From contig OY744473.1 in the NCBI GenBank assembly GCA_963556145.1, positions 2,914,001 to 2,978,000 on the forward strand: a stretch of DNA of 64,000 bases, in the 5' to 3' direction. The notes under the pieces are model-generated. The model was not told the DNA's origin, made no database searches, and worked only from the letters and a program-made list of their open reading frames with translations. Positions 32,094 through 43,739 of the stretch are shown one piece after another. The DNA comes from Hygrocybe punicea. Its lineage: Eukaryota > Basidiomycota > Agaricomycetes > Agaricales > Hygrophoraceae. The translations under genes and the position numbers were made by a program. Position 1 is the stretch's first letter, and every line of letters begins with the position of its first letter.

Positions 32094-33363
32094 TTGACTA
32101 CATTTGGGTGTGGAAGAAAGAAAAACTTGCTTTGGAGCATCGTGAGGTTGGTGGGGGCATAAGGCGTTCCATAGGGGTACGCGGAAACCCTCCCCGATAG
32201 GTGGTAACACCTTGAAGTTCTTGTTTGCGAGAATGAAGCAGCCATTTGCGCCAAACGTACCAGTAGGCTCATCAATGAAGCTCGCCATGTGAATCGTGTG
32301 ATCCCCACCTGAAGATTCGGTCAACGAAGGAGAAAAAGTCAGTGTTGGTGTCGCCACATTGTTTGGACTTGAGCCGAATTGTTTCGCATTCACTGGAGTA
32401 TATATTGGGGGGCCAGTCATCATTGTCGTATGCATCGGTGTCGTGGTCATCATTGTGTCATATCCTGTTGATGGTGCTTCGAGGGGAGGTTCTCTTGGTT
32501 TCAGGGATTGAGAATATTGCATCTTCATAGACGATGGTATCTGTTCCGCTAATCCGCTTGCTGGAAGCGTCGCACGACGTGCGAGGCCTCTCATGCTGAG
32601 TGTGGCTGAAGACAGAAGGTCAATGATATGTGGTTCTGTCTGTAGTCTCTTCGTCAATTTGGAAACTGCCATCAGATCACTGTCACTGTGACATCTGACA
32701 ACAGTCCGTATGATGATGTTTGGTGCTGATGTGGAGGCCGCTGGCAATGGTAGTGGTGTTTTTCCAACCCAAAGCCGCCACTCAAGAGCATCGCCCAGGG
32801 CCCGCTCACATCGTCCGATTTCACAGGGAGGAAGACCGGACAATTTTGCCCATGCTCGATTTGATGAGAGAAGCTAAGAAGGCCCTGCGAGGGCACAAAA
32901 GAGGTGAGGGTGATGGAGGGAGTGGCAGTAGTGGTGGACTAGGCACTTTAGGTCACCTTGAAGAGTCTTGCGAGGTCAGGTGAGTTTGTAGATTCGACAA
33001 CGAGTGCGAATCATCCTTTTCTGCCACATATGGTTCGTCATGGGGGTCTGAGCTGCCGACAGAGTCAAGAACCATGTCAACCTCGCCCTGAGCAATACGA
33101 TCAGCCAACTGAACCTCTCCCTTGATACCGTTGCCTATCTGCTCGTGTCGGACCAAATCAGGGACCTTGGAACGGATAGCTTCCAGATAACATAAAGCTG
33201 TCTGTAGGACACTTCCGGATGTGTGTGAACGCCGGAGCACCTCGTGCACAAAGCCCTTGATGGGGACCAGATTACTGCGAGATTGGGTGCTAGATGCACT
33301 TTGGTCGCTGTTAGAGAGAGGTGAAGAGGAGGCAGAAGATGCTGGGGTATTCAAGTAAGACAC
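32016..33363 (-). pseudogene. PCL-type (PHO85-like) cyclin, broken copy
   Basis: The start at 33363 reads MSYLNTPASSAS, followed by VPIKGFVHEVLRRS and SGSVLQTALCYLEAIRSKVP, typical of agaricomycete G1/S or PHO85-type cyclins. After a TGA at 32953-32955 the frame PSPLLCPRRAFLASLI appears, then with a frame change RAWAKLSGLPPCEIGRCERA and LEWRLWVGK, the second half of the cyclin box. About a dozen residues normally between these blocks are missing, with a shift of frame, so the cyclin fold is disrupted. The Ser/Pro-rich tail runs to 32016. The region is bracketed by direct repeats at 31983 and 33584. A functional copy presumably exists elsewhere. Confidence 0.7.
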
Positions 33364-33583
33364 AGGAGGTGAGCGAGAGGGGAGAGAAGCAGGCAGAGCA
33401 CTATAGGGTTGCCAGCGGACCCTGGTGCGAGTGGTGCGAGAGAGTGGGAGAATGCGTGCATGTACCAGAAGAGAGTAAATTGAGCTGGGGAGAGGGAGCA
33501 GAGACGGTTGAGAGGAGAGTTATTAATGAGGCGATTGTATCAGTTTCAAACGATCATGGACAGAGTGAAAATAAAGAGATTTT

Positions 33584-33701
33584 CAGGTTTGAGGAGGGGT
33601 GAACTAGAGAGCAGGGATTCAGAAGAGAGAGAGTTTTGCTGGGTGGTGCGGGATATGCATAAAAGGTTCATTGTGAGTTGTGGAGTCAGTGGAAGTCCAG
33701 G
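33584..33701. repeat. Direct repeat copy B flanking the cyclin pseudogene
   Basis: This matches copy A at 31983-32093 over about 110 bp, with a few substitutions and a small indel near the right end. It lies about 220 bp upstream of the cyclin start on the minus strand. Confidence 0.75.
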
Positions 33702-33950
33702 TCAGATGACTTGGACGATCTGGTTTATAAAGTCTTTACTTGAAAAAGACCTTGTGGGCCCAGGACAGTGAGTGGATGTTGGTTTGCTGCAGAATCAGAA
33801 AGCTGATGGGTTTTAGGGACAAGCCAAGGTGAGAATTGACGGGTTGAACTGGGAGCAGTTGCCAGCTTCTGGGTCGCCACCATCACCGTCCTGGTTTTGT
33901 ATCCTTGCAGCCATACGTCATCACCAGCACTGTTGCCAAGCCAGCCCCTT

Positions 33951-34640
33951 GGTGGGCACCATGTTGACGTTGTCGTCGTTGATGCGCTACCCCGTACCCG
34001 ACCTTTAGGCAAAACTGTGGATTAACCTGAACGTGCCTAGCCTTTTGTACAGCTGCATGTGATAAGATTCCAGATATGATATGAGATTGAGATCAGTGGG
34101 GGCACCATGACATCAAAAGCGCCCCCAATCTCCGATTGTGCCTGGATGACTAAGTGGCTCCCCGGGGTGCCAAATAGAATAAGCCTTCATTTTTACCCTC
34201 CATTTTTCCTGTCACCATCACCTCAAAACCCCTTCCTCATGTCCCTATTTATACTTCCCCTTGTATCACCTTGTTGGCCAAGGACTCTTGACTGAAAGTA
34301 GATAGACGATTTTTGTACCATAAAAACGGTAACTGCCATATCAAAATAAGAAGTCCAGTTCCCCTTTTCCCCTCACTCGGAGGCCACTTCATAGTACAAT
34401 CATATTATCATACGACTCATTGGCACTCACTACTTGTTCTCCACATTTCTTGTGACTTTCTTCCTATACCACTCATCACCTGACACCCAACCCACCATAC
34501 CCAACATCGTCAGTATCATCAGGCTACACCAGCTTAATTAGATTTTTGTAGTACTTGCTTGGCAGCTTCCCCTTTTACTCCATTCATCATCTTACTGAAG
34601 CTAGATACTGACTATTCCACTTTCACTTCCATACTGATCC
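33951..34640 (-). mobile_element. Third minus-strand LTR with primer-binding site, outer end unresolved
   Basis: On the minus strand TGGTGCCCACC (33951-33961) directly follows an LTR-like end CGTCAACA (33962 upward). A TATA box GTATAAATAGGG at 34245-34256 is the same 12-base string as in the LTR at 4752-6094. The outer end is not clear and could lie between about 34,500 and 34,690. The internal side extends only to about 33,720, where a 95-codon Thr/Ser-rich frame is present that I do not trust as a gene. This looks like a truncated relic of a gypsy-type element. Confidence 0.5.
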
Positions 34641-35350
34641 CTTAGGTTCTTCATCATCCAGAACCACCTGACAATTGCCATTACAACAAGAAGGAGACCA
34701 CATTTGAGGCCCATCCAGACTATATCAGATGTCCCACTGTGCACCCTGCTGTGAGTATCATGCTCACCAGAAGTGATGACATGACTATCAAAGCTTAGGA
34801 TTGAGAAGCATGAATCCCTATACCCAAAACCAACAAGTGTTCTCTGGCAATCTCCAGATGATCCAGGAAGATGTTATTACAGAAGGTTCCCAAATTCCTG
34901 CCACCATCAAAGAAATTGGAACCACTGATACCTTTGTGACATCGCTTATCCACTTGCCCAATGGCTGCTTTGTAACTGTTTTGCATGGCAAAATTCATTT
35001 GGGAATAGTATTTCATTTCACTTGGGGACCTGATTCCAACACCTACACTGTCCTGGAGAGTCATGTCAAACTAAAACATATACAAACTTCTGAGAGCATG
35101 AAGGTGCTGTAAAAGGAGTGGGTAGCTGGAGCATGGATGCATTACATGGAGAGATGTTACTTGGAGCACATGATGCTGGATTCATTGTGTTCTGGGATTG
35201 TGTTCTGTTCAGGAACAGGGTCATTGGTAGCCATCACAGAGGACTTGCTGTGCTTTGACAGGGATGCTTACAATGCAAAGTTGGAGGAAGATGTGGAAAT
35301 CACAAATGGAGGCATTGAGGAGGCATTTATTTGATCTCATTACATAGCTC
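34641..35350 (+). other. Possible remnant of a coding sequence, unrecognised
   Basis: Plus-strand frames at 34801-35112 (103 codons) and 35137-35334 (65 codons) follow each other and have protein-like composition, but I recognise no motif. A preceding segment near 34650-34740 could encode HPEPPDNCHYNKKETTFEAH. Together these could be a decayed gene or transposon ORF. Confidence 0.3.
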
Positions 35351-35784
35351 ACTGAGAAGTTTGTCCCACTAAACTCTCCTTGTACCATGCTGACTTATTT
35401 ACAGTGTGAAAACAGCAAAATGACAGCCACAAACAGGCTCTGCTATTTCATTGGCAAAGAATCTTACACTATCAGCCCCTTTCACATGTCAGTCTCATCC
35501 GATTTCTTTTTCCATTGCAATTTTAGAAGGAGACCACAGACCAATGTTTCTAATGGGCTACATCCTGTTGCACAACCACATTTAACAGACAAGAACATTA
35601 ACATCTCCAGCTACACTTTCTCTCTTAGGCTTGGCCTATTTGGGCCCAGCTTGGCCTGGTTCATGGTCTCAGGCCAGGCCATGCACACCACTACTCTGAG
35701 TATTGTAGAGTACCAGACCAGACCAAACCAAACTGAACTTCAGCAACACTACTCTGTAGAAGAACTAGGTTTTGATGATGTATG

Positions 35785-36095
35785 AAAAGTAGCAAATTTG
35801 ATGAAGTGATAAAAGTGGTAAAATGGTTCCAAAGTTGGTGAAGTGATAAAAGTGCCAAAAATTACCAAGTTGGTCAAGTGATAAAAGTGATAAAATGGTT
35901 CCAAAGTTGGTAAAGTGATAAAAGTACCAAGTTGGTCAAGTGATAAAAGTGATAAAATGGTTCCAAAGTTGGTAAAGTGATAAAACTGCCAAAAATTACC
36001 AAGTTGGTCAAGTGGCTCAAGGTGGTCAAGTGACTCAAGGTGGTCAAGTGACCAAATGGTGATAAAAGTGATAAAAAGTATTCTTAGAAATCTAG
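35785..36095. repeat. Minisatellite of AAGTGATAAAAGT and AAGTTGGT words
   Basis: About 300 bp consist of permuted copies of AAGTGATAAAAGTG, AAATGGTTCCAAAGTTGGT and ACCAAGTTGGTCAAGTG. The longest cycle, about 67-80 bp, occurs three times. It is non-coding. Confidence 0.8.
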
Positions 36096-36233
36096 AGAAA
36101 AGACTCACAAGGTTGAAAAGGGTTCCAAGGATATGAAAAGATGGTCAATTTATACCAGTCATTAAAAACCATTCTATCCAGTCTTCTAAGTCTCTCTACA
36201 TCAAATATAGAACTGAAAAGTAAAGAAGGGAAG

Positions 36234-36254
36234 AAAAAAAAAAAAAAAAAAAAA
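36234..36254. repeat. Poly-A run of 21 bases
   Basis: An uninterrupted A tract sits between the minisatellite and the first core gene. It could be the tail of a retroposed sequence, but no candidate body is recognised. Confidence 0.7.
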
Positions 36255-36856
36255 CCCTGGCCAATAAATTTTCTCAACCAGTCCAAATAGCTAAAGGTGA
36301 AAAAGTTATGAAAAAAGGCGTCAAAAAACCTGTGGAAAAAGTTCAAGGTGTCTGAAAAAAGTGCAAGGTCACCAAGGGCCTCAAAAAGGACCCATGAATT
36401 TGCTGATGAGGAATGGATGCAGGTACTGCCAAAGAGTGCATGAGCACCCACAGCGACTCCGAGTCGGGCCTCCCGTTTGCAGCTGGAGAAGACAATATTA
36501 ATATACTCTCATTCTCCCTCGCATGAAAAACCTAGCTCGATGAACAACTTATCATATATATGAAATAATATATAACGCAGATGGGAATTGGCAGACGCTG
36601 TATACATACCGATGTGCGAATCGTACGCGCCCGATGTACCGTGTCCCGCGTGAGTCGTGCGTTGATACTGGCAGTCCTTGGGTACGTCGTCACAATACAA
36701 TATACATACGACGGAAGCCTTGGGGTAAAAGCCATGGCAAGGAGACGCTTAAGACAATAATGTGCGACAGTGTCATTATGTCAGCGATCAGAGCTTGCGC
36801 GTTCCTTACAGTGACCACCATTAACTAACATTCAAGCAAGCTACTTGCGTTTCGCC
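36255..36856. other. Intergenic boundary region, nothing recognised
   Basis: No credible coding frame or RNA. This is the transition from the repeat-rich left part to the gene-dense right part. Confidence 0.5.
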
Positions 36857-37922
36857 ATGGATCACTTTCCTGCTAGTTGGGGCCGTCCAGTACGCCGCTG
36901 ATTATCTTTAGGATCGTGTTCACAGCTGACAGAATCCATCCAGCGATATGATGCTCACGACGCGTACGGCACCCACATTCCACAACGCCTGTACAAGGAG
37001 ACCCAAGACACATTTTCGTCGGGAGTGCAACATACGCAGTACGTTTCCTGAAACACATGCGATTCTTCCGGTTTGACATATTCACGCCCAGACAACCTAT
37101 TGTCACGGGCACGAGTGTTCTAGGTCTCAAATACAAGGATGGGATCATGATGGCAGCCGACAATCTCGGTGAGAGCAAATGTTTCGGAACAGAAAACAAT
37201 TTTTCTGATTCCTTTCAGCATCCTATGGTTCTCTTGCACGCTTCAAGGATATCGAACGTCTACATGCTGTTGGAGACAACACCGTCATTGGCGCCGGTGG
37301 AGATATGTCTGATTTTCAGTTCATTCGGTCCACATTGGAGCAGCTCATGATTGAAGAATTCACGGCGCAAGATGGCCATACTTTCGGGCCAGCTGAAATC
37401 CATGAATATTTATCCCTGGTCATGTACAATCGCCGCTCAAAAATGGATCCCCTCTGGAACTCTTTGATCGTTGGAGGGTTTAAAGATGGAAAAAGGTGAA
37501 GATGTTTGGCTGTGTCTTCAGCACAATAACATAAATCATTGGACCCATTCAGCTTTTTGGCTTACGTTGATCTTCTTGGAACCACCTACTCTGCGTCAAC
37601 ACTGGCCACGGGTCATGGATCTTACATTGCTCAACCTCTACTCCGTAAAGCTGTCGAAGGTCGAGAGAATGACCTTTCGGAAGGACAAGCACAGAAGATC
37701 ATCGAAGACTGCATGAGAGTCCTTTACTACAGAGACGCCCGAAGCATTGACAAAGTGAGCTCCTCTCTTGGATGACAGAAAAGCTTACTTAGCCTTTCAC
37801 CCCCTCAGTATCAAATTGCAACTGTTACCGCTGAGGGTGTTTCCATTTCAGAGTCAATACATCTTGACACATCATGGTCGTTCGCCGAAGGAATTAGAGG
37901 CTACGGAGCGCAGACCCAATAA
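36857..37922 (+). CDS. PRE4: Proteasome subunit beta type-7 (PSMB4/Pre4 homologue)
   Basis: Six exons (36857-36889, 36944-37038, 37092-37168, 37219-37495, 37553-37754, 37809-37922) sum to 266 codons with correct phases. The start MDHFPASWGRP is short, as in fungal homologues. The core begins TQQPIVTGTSVLGLKY and continues MMAADNLASYGSLARF, VIGAGGDMSDFQ, YLSLVMYNRRSKMDPLWNSL, FLAYVDLLG and WSFAEGIRGYGA. Pre4/PSMB4 is a non-catalytic beta subunit of the 20S core that helps lock the two half-proteasomes together, acting in nucleus and cytosol. The propeptide-like N-terminus lacks a catalytic Thr, as expected. A second beta subunit gene (beta2) lies 19 kb away. Confidence 0.93.
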
Positions 37923-38090
37923 TGATACAGGTCTGTGACTTGGTAGCGAAGCGAACAGGACAGATTCATACACCAATCTATCTGTTAAATGTAGCTACGC
38001 CTGCTGTGATCAAAACCCTGTATAGCAAGCGCGAAGAACACTGAATTTCTGACAGTGCGAGGTAGCTCGAAGACAAATGTAAATTTAAAA

Positions 38091-39737
38091 TTACAGTCTG
38101 CTCGCAGGAGTAGAACGGTCCAGATATGGGGGAGGTAGCTCCTGTACAATACCACCGTCTCGATGCTGGATAATGATATCAGGCTGAGCGTCCGTATCCA
38201 TCGAAGTCCTCAACAAAGCGTTAGCAGAGACGCTACGGTTTGGTAGTTGTAATCTCGGCGGGAGAGGCAATGCCGTTGCAGCCCGCCGGACTTCACCAAC
38301 GGAGCGGATGGCGCGCATATAGCCGTCGTTTGCTTTGTTGTGTCCCCGAGGCGATGGCACGCGAACGTTCCCTCTCTCGGAAGGTTTAGAAGGGAACTGA
38401 GAGGGATAATGTTGTTCGGGAGAGCCGCTTCGTCCGCAATCGCAGTTTGGAGGACAGGGGTAATTGTGATGGGGTACGGGATTGACCAGTAGAAATTGAG
38501 TCGTCAATGACAGCGAAGATCGTCCCGGACTTGTTACTGGCAGGATCGGTAGAGGTTTGCCCTCCTCCTCAAATTTACGCGGCAGCGTATCCTGTCCTGC
38601 ATTCTTCCGATTACGCAGGTATACAACACCGCCAGCCATGAGAAGTAGTAAAGCCAATGTGACACAAACAGCTGCGATGGTGATTGTGCGTTTGTGTGCT
38701 GCCGCGGCCTTCGCTGCGGCTTGCTCCGCAGCTTGAATTTTAGCTGCATCACCGCTCGAAGAGACAAGGCCGGTGCAATCCACATTCTTGGACCCTTGTG
38801 TGGTGACGATGGGTGTACCTTGTGCAAAGTTACCTTGCCTGGGAACAAACCTTTATTTAAATATCTTTACAGGTCAACTTGATAAGACTCACGCATCACT
38901 GACAGCAGCTGGAAAAAAATAGTTAATATTTGGAATCAAGATATCAGGACGGTTGGTCCACACCTAGAAGCTGTGTGTTGGGGTCCGCTCGATCAATGAA
39001 TGTGAAGGCATCATCTAACGGCCCTAAAGTTACATTGGTGATGATTGGAGAGTCCAAGGCTGCCAGAGTCACAGTGTATGGTTTGACACCTCCAATCATC
39101 GTCATGCCCCACGGCTGGCAAGTCGTCAAGGTATCAGTGATATTCGATGTGACTCTGAACTCCGAACTAGGCGGGGGAGGCAAACATGACGAGTCCTGTC
39201 CGGCTGATCGGCAATGGTGTCAATGGAATACGGTGAGGTAGCTCCTAGATAGACGTACAAATGACTTTGTATAGGAGTGGGGAGATCCCGCCTGGGCTTC
39301 CTTTCGAATCGACCATGCCCAACATCAGTGTGGAACCTTGGTAACAGATAAATAATTGCACAGTGAATGAATGTGGTAGCTCACCATTGGCATGGCCAAC
39401 CACCCAGTTGAGCGCCGTTCTATCTGTTCCGACGAAATCAGTAGTCGGGATACCTTGAACTTCCATGGCCATCACGAAGTAAGGCGGCGTGCCGAAAGAA
39501 ACACCGTCGCTGTTAAGGGAGTAGACCTCAATACTGAGACTTTGGCATTCTGACAAGGTGTCAGAGACAAACTACGGGGCCCTGGACATTAGGATGCACT
39601 TGACGCCATTCCAAATGGCCGAAGATGGCGCTCACATTGTTACCAAAGCGCCACTGGAATGCGGGGGCTATGGCGTTAGACGATATTGCAAAGAATGTGA
39701 GTTGGAGAAGGAAAGGTAAGATGTCCCAGAGGAACAT
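38091..39737 (-). CDS. Single-pass membrane protein with extracellular domain, function unknown
   Basis: Exons joined by hand run from MFLWDILPFLLQLTFFAIS (signal peptide, start at 39737) through CQSLSIEVYSL, VMAMEVQGIPTTDF and LNWVVGHANG, then FRVTSNITDTLTTCQPWG, to a Ser/Ala-rich stalk with a run of Ala before the membrane segment IAAVCVTLALLLLMAGGVVY. A cytoplasmic tail of about 150 residues is Pro/Ser/Arg-rich. The first exon uses donor GTAACA at 39643 and the small exon near 38,900 encodes only AVSDA. This layout (signal peptide, Cys-containing ectodomain, Ala-rich stalk, one helix, disordered tail) is common among mushroom surface proteins of unknown role. A sensor-type protein is possible, but nothing proves it. 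Confidence 0.75.
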
Positions 39738-40695
39738 TGTAAAGGAGTGCAGATTCCAGCCGCGTTGGAAAGGTGGAAATCACAATGAGGCCCCAGGCCA
39801 CTACGAAAAGGATTGAAGCCGTGAGACCTAGATCAACCGTGTCAGGTAACTCAGTGACTTAGACGCCAATGCGGCCCAGAGTTGAGGGCTGCAGAGGTCA
39901 GAGAGTTACGACGCTCACCAGCAAAGGAATGTTCAACAAGAACACTTGTTCATGAATGCACCGAAGTGGGAACCACTGCTCCGTCTGTGCAACGGAGGTC
40001 GTCAACGGAACCAGTTCTTGCCGTAAACATCATGATTCAATCGAAACTTGATAATCGGGACAGTCAAAGACCCTGGTCACCAAGCAAACAGACCCGCCCC
40101 ACCTTCCACCGTTAATGGGCCTGACGTCGACGACGAGTATCAAGCTTGAGCCCGTTCAAGTCGTTCCGTTGAAAAGGCGCACATCCCACTGTCATCCCAA
40201 GCATGCGCCAGCCAGGATTATAATAAATAATCTGACAAATATCGTTGACCTGTTCTTGATCAATTGCAAGGCTATCCACCACTGGCACAACTTAAAATCT
40301 CGGATAAAGAAACATCTGTGCTGAAACTGCCAGCGGCATCACGTTTGTGATTGGCTTACTTGGAAATTTAGCCAATTGTTCTCATGCGAAGAAATTCAAA
40401 ATCAACTTTGGGCGCGCTGATCAAGTCCAAGCATTGTACCTCGTCAGTACCGCCATCCGCTATAAATAGTCTTGCATCCGTACTACTTCGAGGGTTGCGG
40501 CATTCCGTTTACATGTGTAATGCCGCTTTTGTTCGTTGTAGTCTGGTTCAGTGACAGCCTCCTCAATTACATGGTGCGCCTCTGTCCCAAATATTCTAAT
40601 AGGAGAACTCAGGACCACAACAATCTGTTTTCACGATCATGGTGAGTCGTGACATGATTAGGAAACGAATGGAACAGACGGAAACTGGTGGGGTT
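39738..40695. other. Intergenic, no gene recognised
   Basis: Short plus-strand frames at 39882-40324 have no recognisable motif. A TATA-like CTATAAATAG at about 40461-40470 is present without an obvious downstream gene. Confidence 0.4.
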
Positions 40696-41994
40696 TCACG
40701 ACCTAGATATATTTTGATACTGTAAACTGGTACACTCGTATTCCGCTTGAAATATTCTCTGTCGTTCTTTTACCATATACCTGTTTGTGATAAGTTCAGG
40801 CTTGCGGCGAAAATTCTACGCAGGATAGATACATACAGTAAAAGCTCATTCACATAATCTCGCACAAAACCCACGGAGTCCGAGTCCATGGTTGAACTTG
40901 CTACCATTTGCGGAAGACTCACTGTAATGGAATATCAGTGTCAAGAATATCACGATAGCATGCTACAGACCTAACATGCGCAATAAATGTTCAGCACCAT
41001 AGACAGAACTCATCTCCTTTTCTTGGCCGAGAATCACTTTGGGCCCGGTAATGTATTTTTTTCGGATTTCTGCGTACTGTGGGCGTTCGAAGCGATAAAG
41101 CAAGTTCGCACCTAACGAACGGTCGAAATAGACTTGTAAGCCAGATATTATCGTTGGAAGAACGAGTTTAGGTTCTTTGAGACTGTATGCGTGACATGGA
41201 TTAGTGAGAGCACTCAAGAATAAAGAGAGGAGGCACTACTGGGCGACTGGGGATGAGCTGGCGTATTCCTTGAATTCCTGTAATATTTCGACAACCGTTG
41301 GACTTCGAGGGAGTGTGAGGAGCTATTCCATTGCAAGACGCTCAGCCTGAGAAAGAGCCCACGAACAGATAACTACTTGCCTGATTGTTTTTAGTCACAG
41401 CTTCCCAGTCGTCGACGAGGATGACCTTCAACACCTCCGGGACATTGAGTTTCATATCCGGTTTCTTGTTGCTTTCATCCTACATCGTGGTAGACATGCA
41501 CCACCACCTGTAAGATACAAATTTGTGAACGAAGGAAGTGGAAACTGCTCACCTCCTCCCTTCCTCTCTTCGTCCCTCGAGTCCCATCCTTTCTCGCACC
41601 AGCACGCGATGAGTTCGCATCTCTAGTACCACCACCATGGGACTTGCCATGCTTCGAGGAAGATGAGGCCGATGATATCAGGGCAGACGTCTGCGCTTGT
41701 AATGACTTCTGTAGTGCAGTGTTCGCTTCGGTCAATTTGAGCAAGCGTGATGCCGGGACCCACTCGTCCCATCTATTCCAGTATGATTTTTTGCGAGTCA
41801 GCTCGCGTTTACAAACTCTCAAAAGTCAAAACAGTGCCGACATACGTTTGCTTCCAGCCCTTGTAGTGAACGAAGAAATTCTGCCCGCTCGCCGTCGTCT
41901 CGTCCCAAGCTTCGGCTTTAAGGATTTTGGCTTCATAGATCAAAGGCCCATGGTAGCAGAGAACCCGCTCGTTAATGGCAAACGCAGAAGACAT
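40696..41994 (-). CDS. EAF3: Chromatin-associated MRG15/EAF3 homologue
   Basis: Exon 1 (41994-41846) starts MSSAFAINERVLCYHGPLIY and encodes an MRG chromodomain (FFVHYKGWKQT), completed by WDEWVPASRLLKL in exon 2. A Ser/Lys-rich linker follows, then the MRG domain: MKLNVPEVLKVILVDDWEAV, LLTLPRSPTVVEILQEF, GLQVYFDRSLGANLLYRFER, YGAEHLLRML, SLPQMVASSTMD and the end YQNISRS. EAF3/MRG15 binds histone H3 methylated at Lys36 through the chromodomain and serves NuA4 acetyltransferase and Rpd3S deacetylase complexes in the nucleus. One intron appears to use a GC-AG pair, with donor GCAAGT at 41375-41380. The stop TGA is at 40696-40698. Confidence 0.93.
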
Positions 41995-42167
41995 TTTACA
42001 GCCACTTTCAAGTTAGATTCGGAAGCAAAGCGAGTACAAAATATTGGACCAAATATTGGAGTGCCAAATATATAAGGTATACGGTGAGCTGTTGTTATAA
42101 CAAAAACAAAAGAATCAAGGAGAGTATGGACAACCCGTTGCGCTTAAATGGTAACTTCACGAGAATT

Positions 42168-42179
42168 GGGGGGGGGGGG
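42168..42179 (+). repeat. G12 homopolymer
   Basis: A run of 12 G lies between EAF3 and the casein kinase gene. It is of no evident function and may be length-variable. Confidence 0.8.
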
Positions 42180-42541
42180 TAATGGTCAAGAATGCTCCAC
42201 GATTCTCCTTGCGTGGTCATTTCAGGGCTACAGTATTGAGTATTGAGTTAGTCAAGGTCGGGTAGTAACAAGAAGAACTTACGTCATGATGGTACAATGG
42301 GTACAGTCGGTTTCATGCCGCCAATTGGGATGGCCTGAGTTGCACGAGGACCTATGTCACCAGGGCGTCATGGCTTGACATGGTATGCAGAGACGCAGAC
42401 TGCAGTAATAAAGACATTTTGTACGACGTGTTGACTCAAAATGTAGTGCGCATGGTAGTAAACAGGCCGCTGGTAATAAGTGAGTGTGGTTGGTACTGGG
42501 CATGCTAAGGAAAACGCTCACTCAAAATGACAACACTGGGG

Positions 42542-43695
42542 TCATCGAGTAGCATGTCGGGCATTACAAGCGTGGCAAAATCGCTTCTTCACCACATCTT
42601 TTCTTGTTGTCCAATCGAATATACCATCGTATTCGATTCCCGTTTTCTTCGCCAAGCTTCTGAACAATGCCCTCACGCCGGCATAGTCCGGAAGGTCGTC
42701 AAATTCAAGTCCCCGAGTGTACTTGAATAAGACATCAAATTCTGCCGGTAAACCGACTGTAAGGAGTGGCTCTGTTTCAATTTTTTTGTCCCGGATGAGA
42801 TCCCAAGTTTCGGAAACAGTGGATCCCTTGATTCTCTTCCACGGCAAAGTGCCACGGAGAAAATAAATGAGCATGTATGCAAGAGATTCGAGATCGTCAC
42901 GGCGGGAAGTTTCTGCAGAAAGCCACTTTGTGTTAGATGATAAACATGAGGAGAAAGCGCGGATTGGCACACACCAACTCCATGGTGTGTATTAATAGCG
43001 GCAAAAAGAGAGGTCCCAACACCATGATAATCGTCTCTTCTATATGGAATGTGCAGGTTTGTGCGGGGATCACGAAATTTTTTGGCCAATCCAAAGTCGA
43101 TAACATTAACTAGATGCGCAGCTTTGCCTATACCCATGACGAAATTGGCAGGTTTGACGTCACGATGAATAAAGTTTCGAGAGTGTATAAATTCGATACG
43201 TGATATCTACGAGAGGGGGGTAAAGGTTATTAGCAAGACAGAAAGGGAGTTCCATAGACATGCAGACGATGAAAGGGTACTCAAGCAGGAAGAAGGCTCA
43301 CGAGCTGGTCCGCTAATTGTAGAACCGTTTTCAAAGAAAAATGTCTGTTACACATCTTGAAAACATCTTCGAGTGAAGGACCGAGACGGTCAATGATCAT
43401 GACATTGAAATCGCCCTGCTTCCCTGACCACACTATCCAAGGAACACCTGGGCCACCCATGAGGGTTTTATAGATCTTGGACTCTTGCTTGAGGGGGCTA
43501 TATTTTGCAACGGCGGGTTCAAGCTTGATTGCTACTTCTTTTCCTGCCACCGTGTGGACGCCAACGAAGACGGTGCCTAGTGGAGGTTTCTCGATTAAAA
43601 AGTGAAAAATGACGCGAAAAAAGTGAAAACGAACCACATCCACCCATGGCGATTTCCTCTTCAAGCCTGTATTTTCCAGCAAAGGTGGCATCCAT
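42542..43695 (-). CDS. Casein kinase I-type serine/threonine protein kinase
   Basis: Exons 43695-43635, 43576-43302, 43206-42975 and 42912-42542 give 312 residues. The start is [15 protein letters not shown]. The glycine loop reads AMGGCGTVFVG, unlike the usual GSGSFG of CK1. VAIKLEP holds the ATP-binding Lys, [11 protein letters not shown] the catalytic loop, [10 protein letters not shown] the metal-binding DFG and [20 protein letters not shown] the CK1 signature that replaces APE. The protein ends soon after the kinase domain, without the long tail of yeast Yck or Hrr25. CK1 kinases act in vesicle traffic, DNA repair and signalling. The substrate here cannot be told. The first in-frame ATG five bases upstream is out of phase with the splice, so 43695 is preferred. 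Confidence 0.9.
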
Positions 43696-43739
43696 ACCAT
43701 GTCAATGAAAGGCTAAAGTTTGAGGCGATGGTTCGTTGA

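Noticed and set aside
33725..34012. A 95-codon minus-strand ORF starting MPKGRVRGS
   Set aside because: It crosses the proposed LTR end and primer-binding site of a relic element, so it is probably not a gene.
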